Shown here: positions 54,873 to 62,847 of the stretch, piece by piece
Layout of the letters: every line of letters starts with the position of its first letter
Position numbering within the stretch: the stretch's first letter is position 1
Assembly (NCBI RefSeq): GCF_004920835.1
Contig: NZ_QFHO01000003.1
Location: forward strand, 186,001 to 250,000
DNA from: Stenotrophomonas maltophilia
GTDB taxonomy: Bacteria > Pseudomonadota > Gammaproteobacteria > Xanthomonadales > Xanthomonadaceae
Length of the DNA stretch: 64,000 nucleotides
Reading direction: 5' to 3'
Program-made: the position numbers and the translations under genes
Notes under the pieces: model-generated
Told to the model about the DNA's origin: nothing
Seen by the model: the letters and a program-made list of their open reading frames with translations, nothing else
The model's database searches: none

Positions 54873-54912
54873 GCCTCGCAATCCCCGACATCAAGGCGGA
54901 GGCTTGGATCGT

Positions 54913-55626
54913 CTAGCGCAGGTAGTACTCCACCGGCACCACCAGTTCCTGCGGCGCCTTCAGCTCGGCGGGAATGGGCGGTAGCGGCTGCGCACGACGG
55001 AAGGTCTGCAGCGCGGCGTCATTCAGCATCGGCTGGCCACTGGACTGCTCCAGCCGCAGCGCCAGCAGGCGGCCCTCACGGTCGATGCTGGCCCTGACCC
55101 ACGCCGTACCCTGCTGGCGACGCGAGCGCGCGGCGGCGGGGTAATAGCGGTAACGCTCGAGCCGCGCCATCAGGCGGGCTTCCCACTGGTCGCTGGCGGC
55201 GCCGGCCTGGAAGTCTGCCGGTGGCGCGTCCGGAGCGGGCGGCGCGGCCGTGATCGATGCCGGTGCGGGACTTGCATCGGTCGCGGCCGCAGGCGGGGCG
55301 ACCGGCAGCGGTTGCCGGCCACGACCGCCGGTTTCACTGGCAGCCAGCTCGCCTTCGCGTGCGGCGGTGGGCGTGGGCGGCGGAGGCGACTTCGTGGCTT
55401 GTGACGCCCGTGCCTGTTGTGCCTGGCTGGGCGTATCGGCCTGGCGTTCCTCTACGGGCTGTGGCGGAGTGGCCGGTGCCAGCAGGCGCAGGCTGATGCG
55501 CACGTCCTGTTCCGGTGGCGGCAGCATGGGCGGCGTGGCGACCCAATGCACCAGCAGCAGCAAGGGCAGCAGGTGAAGCCCGATGGTGATCGCGATGGCC
55601 TGCCAGTGTTGGCCGCGCTCACTCAT
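54913..55626 (-). CDS. TonB-like energy transducer
   Basis: 237 residues from ATG 55626, overlapping the chaN stop by 8 bp. N-terminal membrane anchor ('IAITIGLHLLPLLLLVHWVA') with the transmembrane His, a Pro/Ala-rich periplasmic linker and a C-terminal TonB domain ('RLERYRYYPAAARSRRQQGT', 'RLLALRLEQSSGQPMLNDAA'). Couples the proton motive force to the receptor encoded in the same operon. Confidence 0.9.
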   Translation of the reverse strand: MSERGQHWQAIAITIGLHLLPLLLLVHWVATPPMLPPPEQDVRISLRLLAPATPPQPVEERQADTPSQAQQARASQATKSPPPPTPTAAREGELAASETGGRGRQPLPVAPPAAATDASPAPASITAAPPAPDAPPADFQAGAASDQWEARLMARLERYRYYPAAARSRRQQGTAWVRASIDREGRLLALRLEQSSGQPMLNDAALQTFRRAQPLPPIPAELKAPQELVVPVEYYLR

Positions 55627-56419
55627 CGTCCAGCACCCACAGCAGATCGGCATCGGCGGCGTCGACGGATTCGCCGGGTGACGCGAGTGCGATCACCAGG
55701 GACGGCGCCTCTGGCGGCAGGTAGCCCGGCACGCCGGTCCCGCGCAGTACATGCCAGCGGCCGGCAACCAGCACCGCCGGTGCTGGTGCACGGGTCAGCA
55801 CCTGCGCCATGCGGCTGTCGCGGGCCTGCTGCACGGCCAGCATGCCGTCCAGCATCGGCGCGGCCTCTGCATGCTGGGCCAGCACCACCGCCGAAAGGCG
55901 TTGCCGTGCAGTGGCAACCGGGAACCGGACTGCCTTGGTCGAAGCCAGCAGCGTGTTGACCTCGGCGCGCGACAGGTTGCCACCGAACAGGGCCGTACCC
56001 GCAGCGGTGGCGTCCTGTACCAGCCCGCCATAGGCCGTCCACGGCCAGCGCGCATCCCAGTCAAGCAACTCCTGCAGGCGCGTGCCGTCGGCGTGGTTGC
56101 CCTTGGCCAGCCAGCGCTGCACCCGCTGCAGGCGTGGCTGGCGCTCACTGGCGATCATCTCCAGCACCAGGGCAGCCTGCGGCCGCTGCTGCTGCAGGAC
56201 CTGCAGCAACCAGCGCTGGGCGGCATGGTCGCCGGCCAGGTCATGGCGCTCGCCCAGCAGCATCCGTTGGGCCGTGGCCGCGCGCTTCACGAACGCGGCC
56301 TCGTCCAGGGGCTGGCCACTGGCCAGGTCGATCACCGTGCCGGGCATCGGCTGCGCGCTGGTCACTGTCGCCAGCGCGAGCAGGCACACGGGCAGCCAGC
56401 GACGGCTAGAACGCCACAT
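55619..56419 (-). CDS. chaN: ChaN-family heme/iron-related lipoprotein-like protein
   Basis: 266 residues from ATG 56419, which overlaps the receptor's 3' end. A signal peptide ('VCLLALATVTSAQ') precedes the ChaN domain: 'MLLGERHDLAGDHAAQRWLL', 'ALVLEMIASERQPRLQRVQR', 'VLVAGRWHVLRGTGVPGYLP'. Campylobacter ChaN binds two heme groups. No lipobox is seen, so it may be periplasmic. Points to heme as the receptor's substrate. Confidence 0.85.
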   Translation of the reverse strand: MWRSSRRWLPVCLLALATVTSAQPMPGTVIDLASGQPLDEAAFVKRAATAQRMLLGERHDLAGDHAAQRWLLQVLQQQRPQAALVLEMIASERQPRLQRVQRWLAKGNHADGTRLQELLDWDARWPWTAYGGLVQDATAAGTALFGGNLSRAEVNTLLASTKAVRFPVATARQRLSAVVLAQHAEAAPMLDGMLAVQQARDSRMAQVLTRAPAPAVLVAGRWHVLRGTGVPGYLPPEAPSLVIALASPGESVDAADADLLWVLDDE

Positions 56420-58877
56420 TGATGCCCATCGAAACGGTGCGGCCACGGCCGTTGCCGCGGTCCAGGATCGGGCTGAAGATGCTGTCGATCGAGGCATTGT
56501 TGTTATAGGCCTTGTTCTGCAGGTTTTCGATGTTCAGCCACAGGGTGGTGTTGGCCTGGGGCTTGAAGCTGGCGTAGAAGTCCAGCAGCACGCCGGTGCC
56601 GCCGGTCTTGCGGGTCTGGAAGAAGTCGTAGCCTTCCTCGGTCGGCCCGGAGTACTCGGCACGCAGGCCGGCCTGCACGCGCTGCTGCCACCAGCGGCCA
56701 CCCACGTCCAGCGTCCAGTAGCGGTCGGGCAGCGCGGTGATGTCTTCCAGGTTGACGAACTCGATGGCCGGCGCGCTGGTGCGCGAGCGGGTCCAGCTGA
56801 GCGTGGCGTGGTAGTGCTCGCTGGCGTAGTGCGCCTCAAGCTCGATGCCGCGCATGCGCACGATGCCTGGGTGGTTCATCCAGCGCGTGGTGGTGCTGAA
56901 GTCGTCCACGTCCAGTGCATCGGTCCAGGCGTTGAGCTGCGGATCGCTGTCGATCGGCACCACGAACGGTTCCACTTCCGGCGGATGCACGATCAGCAGG
57001 TACTGCGGCTTGATGTAGTCGCGGATGCGGTTGTCGAAGCGGGTGATCCGCAGCTGTGCCAGGTCACCCTCGACGAGCAGTGAGTCGGTGCTGAGGTTGG
57101 CGCCGAACTGCAGGTTGCGCGAGCGCTCGCGGTGCAGGAACGGATTGGCACCTACGCCGTCGGCATCGCTCATGCCCTCCAGCGGAATCTTCTCGAAGAA
57201 CATCTCCTGCACCCGCGGCGGCCGCGAGGTGCGCGAGGCTTCGGCGAACAGCTGCAGCCAGTCGGTGGCCTGCAGCGAGACCGCCAGGCTGGGACTGAGT
57301 GCACGCTCGGTGCGACGCACGTCGATGTCGCCGCCATTGATCTCCGTGCATTGGCCCGGCACATCCGAGCACACCGGAATATGGCCGCGGATGCCGTAGC
57401 GGTCCTGGCGCAGGCCGGCGGTCAGGGCATAGATGTCGTACTGCAGTTCCAGCGTACTGAAGACGCTGTCGAGCTGGCTGCGGCCCTGCGGATTGGCGCC
57501 GCGCAGGGTGGGAGTGTCGGCGACGTAGATGTCCGACTGGTGCTTGATGCCGGTATTCCAGCGCGCCCGCAGCGCACCGATGTCGAAGTGGCTGGTGTTG
57601 TCTACGGTCCAGCTGCTCAGGCTGCTGTGTGTGCGGCGGCCGATGTAGCTGGAATCCTCCACCGGCGGATAGAACAGCCGGGTCTTGTTGCTGGCGAAGG
57701 TCGCGCGCAGGTCGATCCACGGCGAATAGGGCGTGTAGTGGTAGCTGGCCCGCTGGTTGCGCGCGGAAATCTGCCACGGGTAGTTGTGGTAGAAGTCGTT
57801 TTCGTAATGCATGTGGCTCAGGTCGAGCCGATGCTGGTCACTCGGCTGCAGGCGCGCTTTCAACAGCCAGCTGCTGGGCTGCTGGCTGCCGGGGTCGGCA
57901 CTGTTCTTCTGCCCGCGTGCGGTGGCGTACTCGTTGCTGCGGCTGCTGCTGGCAGCGGCCAGCAGGCCGAACTGGCGGTCACCGCCGTCCTCGCTGTGGC
58001 GCCACGCACCGGCGAAGGTGCGGCCGCTGCCATAGCCGTTGTTGCCATGGCGATAGCCCGCACGCAGGCCCCAGTCGCGGCCTTCGCCGAGCAGATCCTC
58101 GATATCCAGCGTGCGGAAATTGGCACTGCCGGTCAGCGTACCGGCGCCATCACCGCCGGCAACCGCGCCGCGCTGCACGTCCACGCCGGCCAGCAGGAAC
58201 GGGTCGACATAGGCGAACGGGCCACCCGAGCCATGCCCGGCGTTGTTGCGGAAGGTCTGGGTGACTCCGTCGATCATGGTGTTGACCCGGCCGGCGCCGG
58301 TCATGCCGCGGATGTTGACCTGCAGGCCAGGTTGGCTGCGCGAATGGAAGCTGTGGGTGCCGGGCATCGAACGCAGCAGGCTGTTGCCTTCCTGGCGTTC
58401 GGCAACCGCCACACGCTCGCTGCCGACCGTGGGCGCGAAACCATCACGGGTGGCCGGTACGTACTGGCTGGCGCCGGCGCCCGGTGCATGGCCGTGCGCG
58501 GTATCGCCCTGCACCCGCAGCGGCCCGGTGCGGCGGCTGCCATCACCCCGTTCGGCGGGTGCCGGTTCCAGGGTGGCGCGGCGTGCATCGATGAAGCGCG
58601 GGCGCAGGCCGCTGCCTGTGAGCAGATGGGACAATGCCTGGGCGTCGTCGAAATCACCGCGCAGGGCAGGGGCGGCATGGCCGGCGGGCAGCGCCGCACC
58701 GATCACCAGATCGACGCCGCTCAGGCGGCTGTAGGCATCCAGTGCGGCAGCCAGTGGCTGTGCGGGCAGATCGTAGTGGCGGGTGGCCGCCTGCGCCTGC
58801 GCACTGGCAGGCAGCAGTGGAATCGCGCTGGCACAGGCCAGCGACAGGGCGAGGACAAGGGGGCGGTGGCACAGCAT
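56406..58877 (-). CDS. TonB-dependent receptor with signalling (STN) domain
   Basis: 823 residues from ATG 58877 with GGAG upstream; the ATG at 58952 would put the signal peptide inside. Signal peptide ends 'PASAQAQAA'. An N-terminal STN domain (about 30-105, 'RHYDLPAQPLAAALDAYSRL') talks to FecR. Plug (about 150-270, 'GLQVNIRGMTGAGRVNTMID') and 22-strand barrel follow, ending in '...SMGINVAF'. 'RTSRPPRVQEMF' and 'NPFLHRERSRNLQFG' resemble the FRAP/NPNL region of heme/hemoglobin receptors. Confidence 0.92.
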   Translation of the reverse strand: MLCHRPLVLALSLACASAIPLLPASAQAQAATRHYDLPAQPLAAALDAYSRLSGVDLVIGAALPAGHAAPALRGDFDDAQALSHLLTGSGLRPRFIDARRATLEPAPAERGDGSRRTGPLRVQGDTAHGHAPGAGASQYVPATRDGFAPTVGSERVAVAERQEGNSLLRSMPGTHSFHSRSQPGLQVNIRGMTGAGRVNTMIDGVTQTFRNNAGHGSGGPFAYVDPFLLAGVDVQRGAVAGGDGAGTLTGSANFRTLDIEDLLGEGRDWGLRAGYRHGNNGYGSGRTFAGAWRHSEDGGDRQFGLLAAASSSRSNEYATARGQKNSADPGSQQPSSWLLKARLQPSDQHRLDLSHMHYENDFYHNYPWQISARNQRASYHYTPYSPWIDLRATFASNKTRLFYPPVEDSSYIGRRTHSSLSSWTVDNTSHFDIGALRARWNTGIKHQSDIYVADTPTLRGANPQGRSQLDSVFSTLELQYDIYALTAGLRQDRYGIRGHIPVCSDVPGQCTEINGGDIDVRRTERALSPSLAVSLQATDWLQLFAEASRTSRPPRVQEMFFEKIPLEGMSDADGVGANPFLHRERSRNLQFGANLSTDSLLVEGDLAQLRITRFDNRIRDYIKPQYLLIVHPPEVEPFVVPIDSDPQLNAWTDALDVDDFSTTTRWMNHPGIVRMRGIELEAHYASEHYHATLSWTRSRTSAPAIEFVNLEDITALPDRYWTLDVGGRWWQQRVQAGLRAEYSGPTEEGYDFFQTRKTGGTGVLLDFYASFKPQANTTLWLNIENLQNKAYNNNASIDSIFSPILDRGNGRGRTVSMGINVAF

Positions 58878-58941
58878 CGGGGGCTCCAGGAGGTGACGCA
58901 GAGCGTCGTCATCCTGGGTAGACGCGGCCGCGGACCGGATG

Positions 58942-59868
58942 TCAGGGTGCATCACGCTGTTCCCTGCGCGGCGGCAGCCACACCTGTATGCCTGCACCGA
59001 AGTGCAGCACGCGCACCTGCAGCTGGGTGGCCAGCTGGTCGCGGTTGCTGGCCGCACCATCGGCCCTGCCGAGCAGGGTGACCGGCTGCTGGCGCAGGCG
59101 CTCGCCGACGACCCATGTGTGCCCGCCATGCCAACGGTCCAGACCCTGGGCGACTTCAGCCAGGGGGGCCGACACCCAGTGCAGGCGCCGTTCGCGCCAG
59201 GCCAGGACACTGCTGTCTGCGTCTGTCGCGATCGCCGGTGTGTTTCCATTGAAGCGCAGCTGCTGACCCTCGCTGGCCTGCACGCTGCTGGCGCCGCTTT
59301 CCACGCGGACGCTGTGTTCGGTGACTGTGACCACGCTGCTGCCGCCCTGCACGGCCAGATCAAATGCGGTTCCCAGTGCGGTGACGGTGCCCTGTGGGGT
59401 GTGTACCTGGAATGGCCGCTCGGCATCGGCGGCGACCTTGAACCAGGCTTGCCCTCGCTGCAGCTGCAGCTGGCGGCGCTGTGCGTCGACGCGCACATGC
59501 ACTTCGCTGCCCGGCGACAACAGCACATGCGAGCCGTCCGGCAGGGCTTCATCACGGATCTCGCCAGCGGCGGTGCGCAGTACCTGAGCAGCAGGCGGCG
59601 AGGCGTGGCGGCTGTACAGACCGAGCGCGCACAGCAAAAGGACCGCAATGCCGGCTTCGCGGAGGCGGCGGCGTTGCCTGCGTTGCTGGTGCCGCTGCAA
59701 GCTCGGCAACGCTGCACCGGCCTGCCACAGCTGCTGCAGATGCTGGTAATGCGCGGCATGTCGCGGATCGGCCTGGTACCACTGTTCGAACGCGCTCTCG
59801 TCGCGGTCACCGTCGTGCCCGTCCAGCCACCAGCGTGCGGCTTCGCGCGCGATCGCGTCCTGGCTCAT
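58942..59868 (-). CDS. fecR: FecR-family anti-sigma regulator
   Basis: 308 residues. Cytoplasmic N-terminus ('ARWWLDGHDGDRDESAFEQW') that binds the sigma factor, one transmembrane helix ('AGIAVLLLCALGLYS', about residues 70-86), and a periplasmic FecR domain ('GEIRDEALPDGSHVLLSPGS', 'RPFQVHTPQGTVTALGTAFD'). Relays the signal from the receptor's STN domain to FecI. 64 bp before the receptor start. Confidence 0.92.
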   Translation of the reverse strand: MSQDAIAREAARWWLDGHDGDRDESAFEQWYQADPRHAAHYQHLQQLWQAGAALPSLQRHQQRRQRRRLREAGIAVLLLCALGLYSRHASPPAAQVLRTAAGEIRDEALPDGSHVLLSPGSEVHVRVDAQRRQLQLQRGQAWFKVAADAERPFQVHTPQGTVTALGTAFDLAVQGGSSVVTVTEHSVRVESGASSVQASEGQQLRFNGNTPAIATDADSSVLAWRERRLHWVSAPLAEVAQGLDRWHGGHTWVVGERLRQQPVTLLGRADGAASNRDQLATQLQVRVLHFGAGIQVWLPPRREQRDAP

Positions 59869-60374
59869 GCGCCCGGTACCTGCTGCAGGGCGACCAGAGC
59901 ACGCAGCAGATGGCCATGCGCGGTCTGCCGGCTGATGCCGAGCTGGCGGCCGATCTCGGCCAGTGCCAACTGCTCCACCCGGGCCAGCAGGAACACCTGG
60001 CGTGATCGCGGCGGCAGCGCGGCGATGATTGCATCGAGATGGCGCAGCTGTTCGGCGTCGAGCAGGCGTTGCTCCGGCAGCGGTGCAGGATCGGCGATGG
60101 CGTGCAGCTGCGCGTCATCCAGCGCCTCTTCGCGACGGCGCTGGCGTTGCCGGTAGTGGTCGGCGATCAGGTTGTGGGCAACGCGGTACAGATAGGCGCG
60201 GCCATTGTTCAGCAGGCCGCTGGTGGCGACCTTGACGACACGCAGCCAGGTTTCCTGGACGACGTCATCGGCGTCGCTGCGTTGCGGGAGTTTGCGGCGG
60301 ACATGGGCGTGCAGCGGCCGGTAATGGGCCGCGCACAGATGCGCGACATCCGTCGGTTCGACAGGCGTGGACAC
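59865..60374 (-). CDS. fecI: FecI-type ECF sigma factor
   Basis: 169 residues from GTG 60374. Region 2 ('SDADDVVQETWLRVVKVATS', 'AYLYRVAHNLIADHYRQRQR') and region 4 ('LPPRSRQVFLLARVEQLALA', 'IGRQLGISRQTAHGHLLRAL'). ATGA overlap with fecR. Directs RNA polymerase to the receptor operon when the ligand is bound; transcription controlled by the Fur box upstream. Confidence 0.93.
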   Translation of the reverse strand: MSTPVEPTDVAHLCAAHYRPLHAHVRRKLPQRSDADDVVQETWLRVVKVATSGLLNNGRAYLYRVAHNLIADHYRQRQRRREEALDDAQLHAIADPAPLPEQRLLDAEQLRHLDAIIAALPPRSRQVFLLARVEQLALAEIGRQLGISRQTAHGHLLRALVALQQVPGA

Positions 60375-60438
60375 GGGGCGGGCGACAACTGGGAAAGGGA
60401 ACAGCCCGCGGCGGCAAGGGCAGCGGCTGCACCTTACA

Positions 60439-60457
60439 GCAAAAGAGAATCATTTGC
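60439..60457 (-). promoter_or_regulatory. Fur box upstream of fecI
   Basis: 19-bp site GCAAAAGAGAATCATTTGC, arms GCAAA/TTTGC with the central ATGATTCTC core on the minus strand. Matches the iron-regulated Fur consensus well, 65 bp from the fecI start. Confidence 0.72.
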
Positions 60458-60501
60458 ATCAACGAGTGCGGGCGGTGAACGACGCACGGCCGCCGGTGGG
60501 G

Positions 60502-61008
60502 TTACCGTGGTGGGTAATCGCAGTGGATCTGCAACGATTCGGTCGGGTTGTGATGCAGCACGAATCCGCAGTGCTGCAGGCTGCGCTTCACCCGCGTGAC
60601 CGCCTCGGCATGGCGGGCGACGCGACGGCGTTGCCAGCGCAGCGGAGTAAATACGCCCAGGGGCAGCAGTCGTAGCCGCTTGCCGCGCAGTACCAGTGAG
60701 ACATCGACATGGCAGCCATCGATGTCGTGACCATTGGCCCCGAAGATAGCGTCGACCTCATCGTGACGCTGAGGGTAGCAGGTGCGGAAGAGGGTGATGC
60801 CGAACCGCCGCACCAGGCGGCGGAAACCACCGAGGCGGCTGTGGCTGGGTTCGAAGCCTCGGGTGAGCAGCAGGCGCAGTTCGGCAGGTAGCAGCGACTG
60901 TGCATCGAGCAGGCGCTGCAGCACCTCTGTTTCGATCTGGATATGGGTAGAGGGCCAGCGCGGGGCGATGAGCAGCCCGTGGTGGCTGCCGCGTTGCAGG
61001 GTCAACAT
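60502..61008 (-). CDS. Conserved hypothetical protein
   Basis: 168 residues. 'GFEPSHSRLGGFRRLVRRFG' and 'HDIDGCHVDVSLVLRGKRLR' suggest a compact alpha/beta domain with an H-x-D pair ('GCHVDVSL') recalling metal-binding of M15-type dipeptidases, but the full motif is not present. Function not assigned. Separate from the fec operon (convergence and Fur box intervene). Confidence 0.75.
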   Translation of the reverse strand: MLTLQRGSHHGLLIAPRWPSTHIQIETEVLQRLLDAQSLLPAELRLLLTRGFEPSHSRLGGFRRLVRRFGITLFRTCYPQRHDEVDAIFGANGHDIDGCHVDVSLVLRGKRLRLLPLGVFTPLRWQRRRVARHAEAVTRVKRSLQHCGFVLHHNPTESLQIHCDYPPR

Positions 61009-61040
61009 GGCGGAAGATTGACATGCCGGAATGCCGTCGG

Positions 61041-61067
61041 GTAGTGCCGGCCGCTGGCCGGCACTAC
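61041..61067. repeat. Single SMAG palindrome
   Basis: GTAGTGCCGGCC-GCT-GGCCGGCACTAC: perfect 12-bp arms with the GTAG head. Lies 10 bp beyond the 3' end of the small minus gene and can act as its transcription end. Confidence 0.88.
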
Positions 61068-61077
61068 CATCGTCGGG

Positions 61078-61302
61078 TCAGAGATCGCGGTACTGGATCT
61101 GTGAAGCCAGCACGCGCAGGCCGTCAGCATTGCTGGACAGGATGCGTTCTTCGCCGACACCTTTCTGCCGCTTCAACTGGAAGCCCTGATCCGCAGGCAG
61201 CTGTGCGGCGATGGCGTCCATGCGTTGCAGGGCATCAGGGCCGCTGCAGTCGAAGTGGCCCCAGTGGGCGCCATCGCGGTGGATCTGCAATCGGTAGTTC
61301 AT
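61078..61302 (-). CDS. Small hypothetical protein linked to the amidotransferase
   Basis: 74 residues, ATGA overlap with the amidotransferase gene. 'YRLQIHRDGAHWGHFDCSGP' and 'FQLKRQKGVGEERILSSNAD' give a small alpha/beta protein. Function unknown, but translational coupling implies a related job. Confidence 0.78.
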   Translation of the reverse strand: MNYRLQIHRDGAHWGHFDCSGPDALQRMDAIAAQLPADQGFQLKRQKGVGEERILSSNADGLRVLASQIQYRDL

Positions 61303-62000
61303 CGCGGCATCTCCGGCAGGTCCTGTAGCCAATGGTCGAACATCGCGGTGGCGGCAGCGGCCAGTGGTGCACCGTAGCGGCGTGCCTGCGCGCGCATATC
61401 GTTCGGATCGATGCCGGCCTGGGCCAGCTCCAGGGTGTGGCCGATCAGCCAGCGCTCGAACTGGCGCGCGTCCAGTTCCGGATGGCATTGCAGGGCCAGT
61501 GCGTGGCTGCCGATGGCGAAGGCCTGGTGACGGCAGGCCGGCGTGCTGGCCAGGCGGCGTGCACCGGCCGGAAGTTCGAACGCCTCGCCATGCCAATGCA
61601 GTACCGGAATGCCCTGCAGGGCCTGCAGCGGGGAACGCTGGCCTTCATCGGTCAGCAGCAGCGGTGCAAAACCGATCTCTTTGCCACCACTGGGAGCGAC
61701 GCTGGCACCAAGCGCGTGGGCCATCAACTGCGCGCCGAGGCAGATGCCCAGGGTCGGCCGCTGCTGCTGCAGGCGACGCTGCAGCACAGTGATACTCTCG
61801 GCCAGGAACGGATAGGTATCCACATCGTTGACACTGATCGGCCCACCAAGCACTACCAGCAGGTCGGCAGAGTCGACCGGATCGAGCGCATCGATACCGG
61901 CCTGCAGCACCTGCAACTGCCAACCCTGCGTCAGCAGCAGCGGCTGCAGGGTGCCGAGGTCTTCGAAGGCGACGTGTTGCAGAACGACTGCGTGCTTCAT
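61299..62000 (-). CDS. Class I glutamine amidotransferase (GMP synthase-like)
   Basis: 233 residues, a lone GATase domain. Nucleophile Cys87 in 'LGICLGAQL', with His173 and Glu175 in 'QCHPELDA' completing the triad; 'VVLGGPISVN' oxyanion region. No synthetase domain, so the acceptor is unknown. ATGA overlap with yggS upstream. Confidence 0.9.
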   Translation of the reverse strand: MKHAVVLQHVAFEDLGTLQPLLLTQGWQLQVLQAGIDALDPVDSADLLVVLGGPISVNDVDTYPFLAESITVLQRRLQQQRPTLGICLGAQLMAHALGASVAPSGGKEIGFAPLLLTDEGQRSPLQALQGIPVLHWHGEAFELPAGARRLASTPACRHQAFAIGSHALALQCHPELDARQFERWLIGHTLELAQAGIDPNDMRAQARRYGAPLAAAATAMFDHWLQDLPEMPR

Positions 62001-62770
62001 GCCGGGGCTCCGCTGTTCGGCCAGTAGAAGCTGTCCGGGGTGGCGCGGGCGCCGAAGATGGCTTGGCCGACACGAACCACGGTGGCGCCTTCCTCGATGG
62101 CGACTTCGAAATCGCCGGACATGCCCATCGACAGCTGCGACAGGTCGAGACCGGGCGGGGCGGTGTGTTGCAGTTGGTCGCGCAGTTCGCGCAGGCGCAC
62201 AAAGCAGGCGCGCACGCGCTCGACGTCGGGGGTGAAGATGGCCAGGGTCATCAGGCCGCGCACGCGCAGGCGATCGAAGGCCGGCAACTGCTGCACGAAG
62301 GCCTCGACCGCGTCGGGTTCCAGTCCGTACTTGCTCGGCTCGGCCGAGGTGTTGACCTGCACGAACACATCCAGCGTGCGGTCTTCCAGCTGCAGGCGCT
62401 GCTGCAGGGCCTCGGCCACGCGCAGGCTGTCCAGCGCCTGGAACTCGCTGGCAAAGCGCGCCACGTAGCGCGCCTTGTTGGTCTGCAGATGGCCGATCAC
62501 CGACCAGTGCACGCCAAGGTCGGCCATTGTTTCGGCCTTGCGCTGTGCTTCCTGCACCTTGTTCTCGCCCAGTTCCTGGCAGCCGGCGGCCACCGCCATG
62601 CGGATGCGGGCGTCATCGACGGTCTTGCTGACCGGAAGCAGGCGCACGCTGGCCGGATCCCGGCCGACACGCGCGCAGGCATTGGCGATGCGTTGGCGCA
62701 CCGTGACCAGGTTGTCGGCGATCTGTTCAACGGACTGGGCGACGGGCCAGTCGGCAGCGGCAAGGGGCAT
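61997..62770 (-). CDS. yggS: PLP homeostasis protein, YggS/PLPBP family
   Basis: 257 residues. 'RLLPVSKTVDDARI' holds the PLP-binding Lys, then 'GENKVQEAQRKAETM', 'VHWSVIGHLQTNKARYVA' and 'GMSGDFEVAIEEGATVVRVG' are family hallmarks. It buffers free pyridoxal phosphate and affects amino-acid balance. Divergent from a MocR regulator, which supports a B6-linked role. The start at 62770 gives about 20 residues more than the usual length. Confidence 0.93.
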   Translation of the reverse strand: MPLAAADWPVAQSVEQIADNLVTVRQRIANACARVGRDPASVRLLPVSKTVDDARIRMAVAAGCQELGENKVQEAQRKAETMADLGVHWSVIGHLQTNKARYVARFASEFQALDSLRVAEALQQRLQLEDRTLDVFVQVNTSAEPSKYGLEPDAVEAFVQQLPAFDRLRVRGLMTLAIFTPDVERVRACFVRLRELRDQLQHTAPPGLDLSQLSMGMSGDFEVAIEEGATVVRVGQAIFGARATPDSFYWPNSGAPA

Positions 62771-62810
62771 GCGGGCACCTCCAATGCAGGGTGGCCAGGG
62801 TGGGATACAC

Positions 62811-62847
62811 TGGCACAGGACAAGAGATATTTTGGCATAGGACAAAA
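62811..62847 (+). promoter_or_regulatory. Direct-repeat operator between yggS and the MocR gene
   Basis: Two imperfect 15-bp direct repeats, TGGCACAGGACAAGA at 62811 and TGGCATAGGACAAAA at 62833, 13 of 15 identical and 22 bp apart (two helical turns). Direct repeats at this spacing are the binding sites of PdxR/MocR dimers. The second copy reaches the start codon, so it would block or pace the regulator's own transcription. Confidence 0.75.

Noticed and set aside
57132-59081. A 649-codon plus-strand frame opposite the TonB-dependent receptor
   Set aside because: Mirror frame of the receptor; Ala/Gly/Gln composition, no signal or motif, no promoter.
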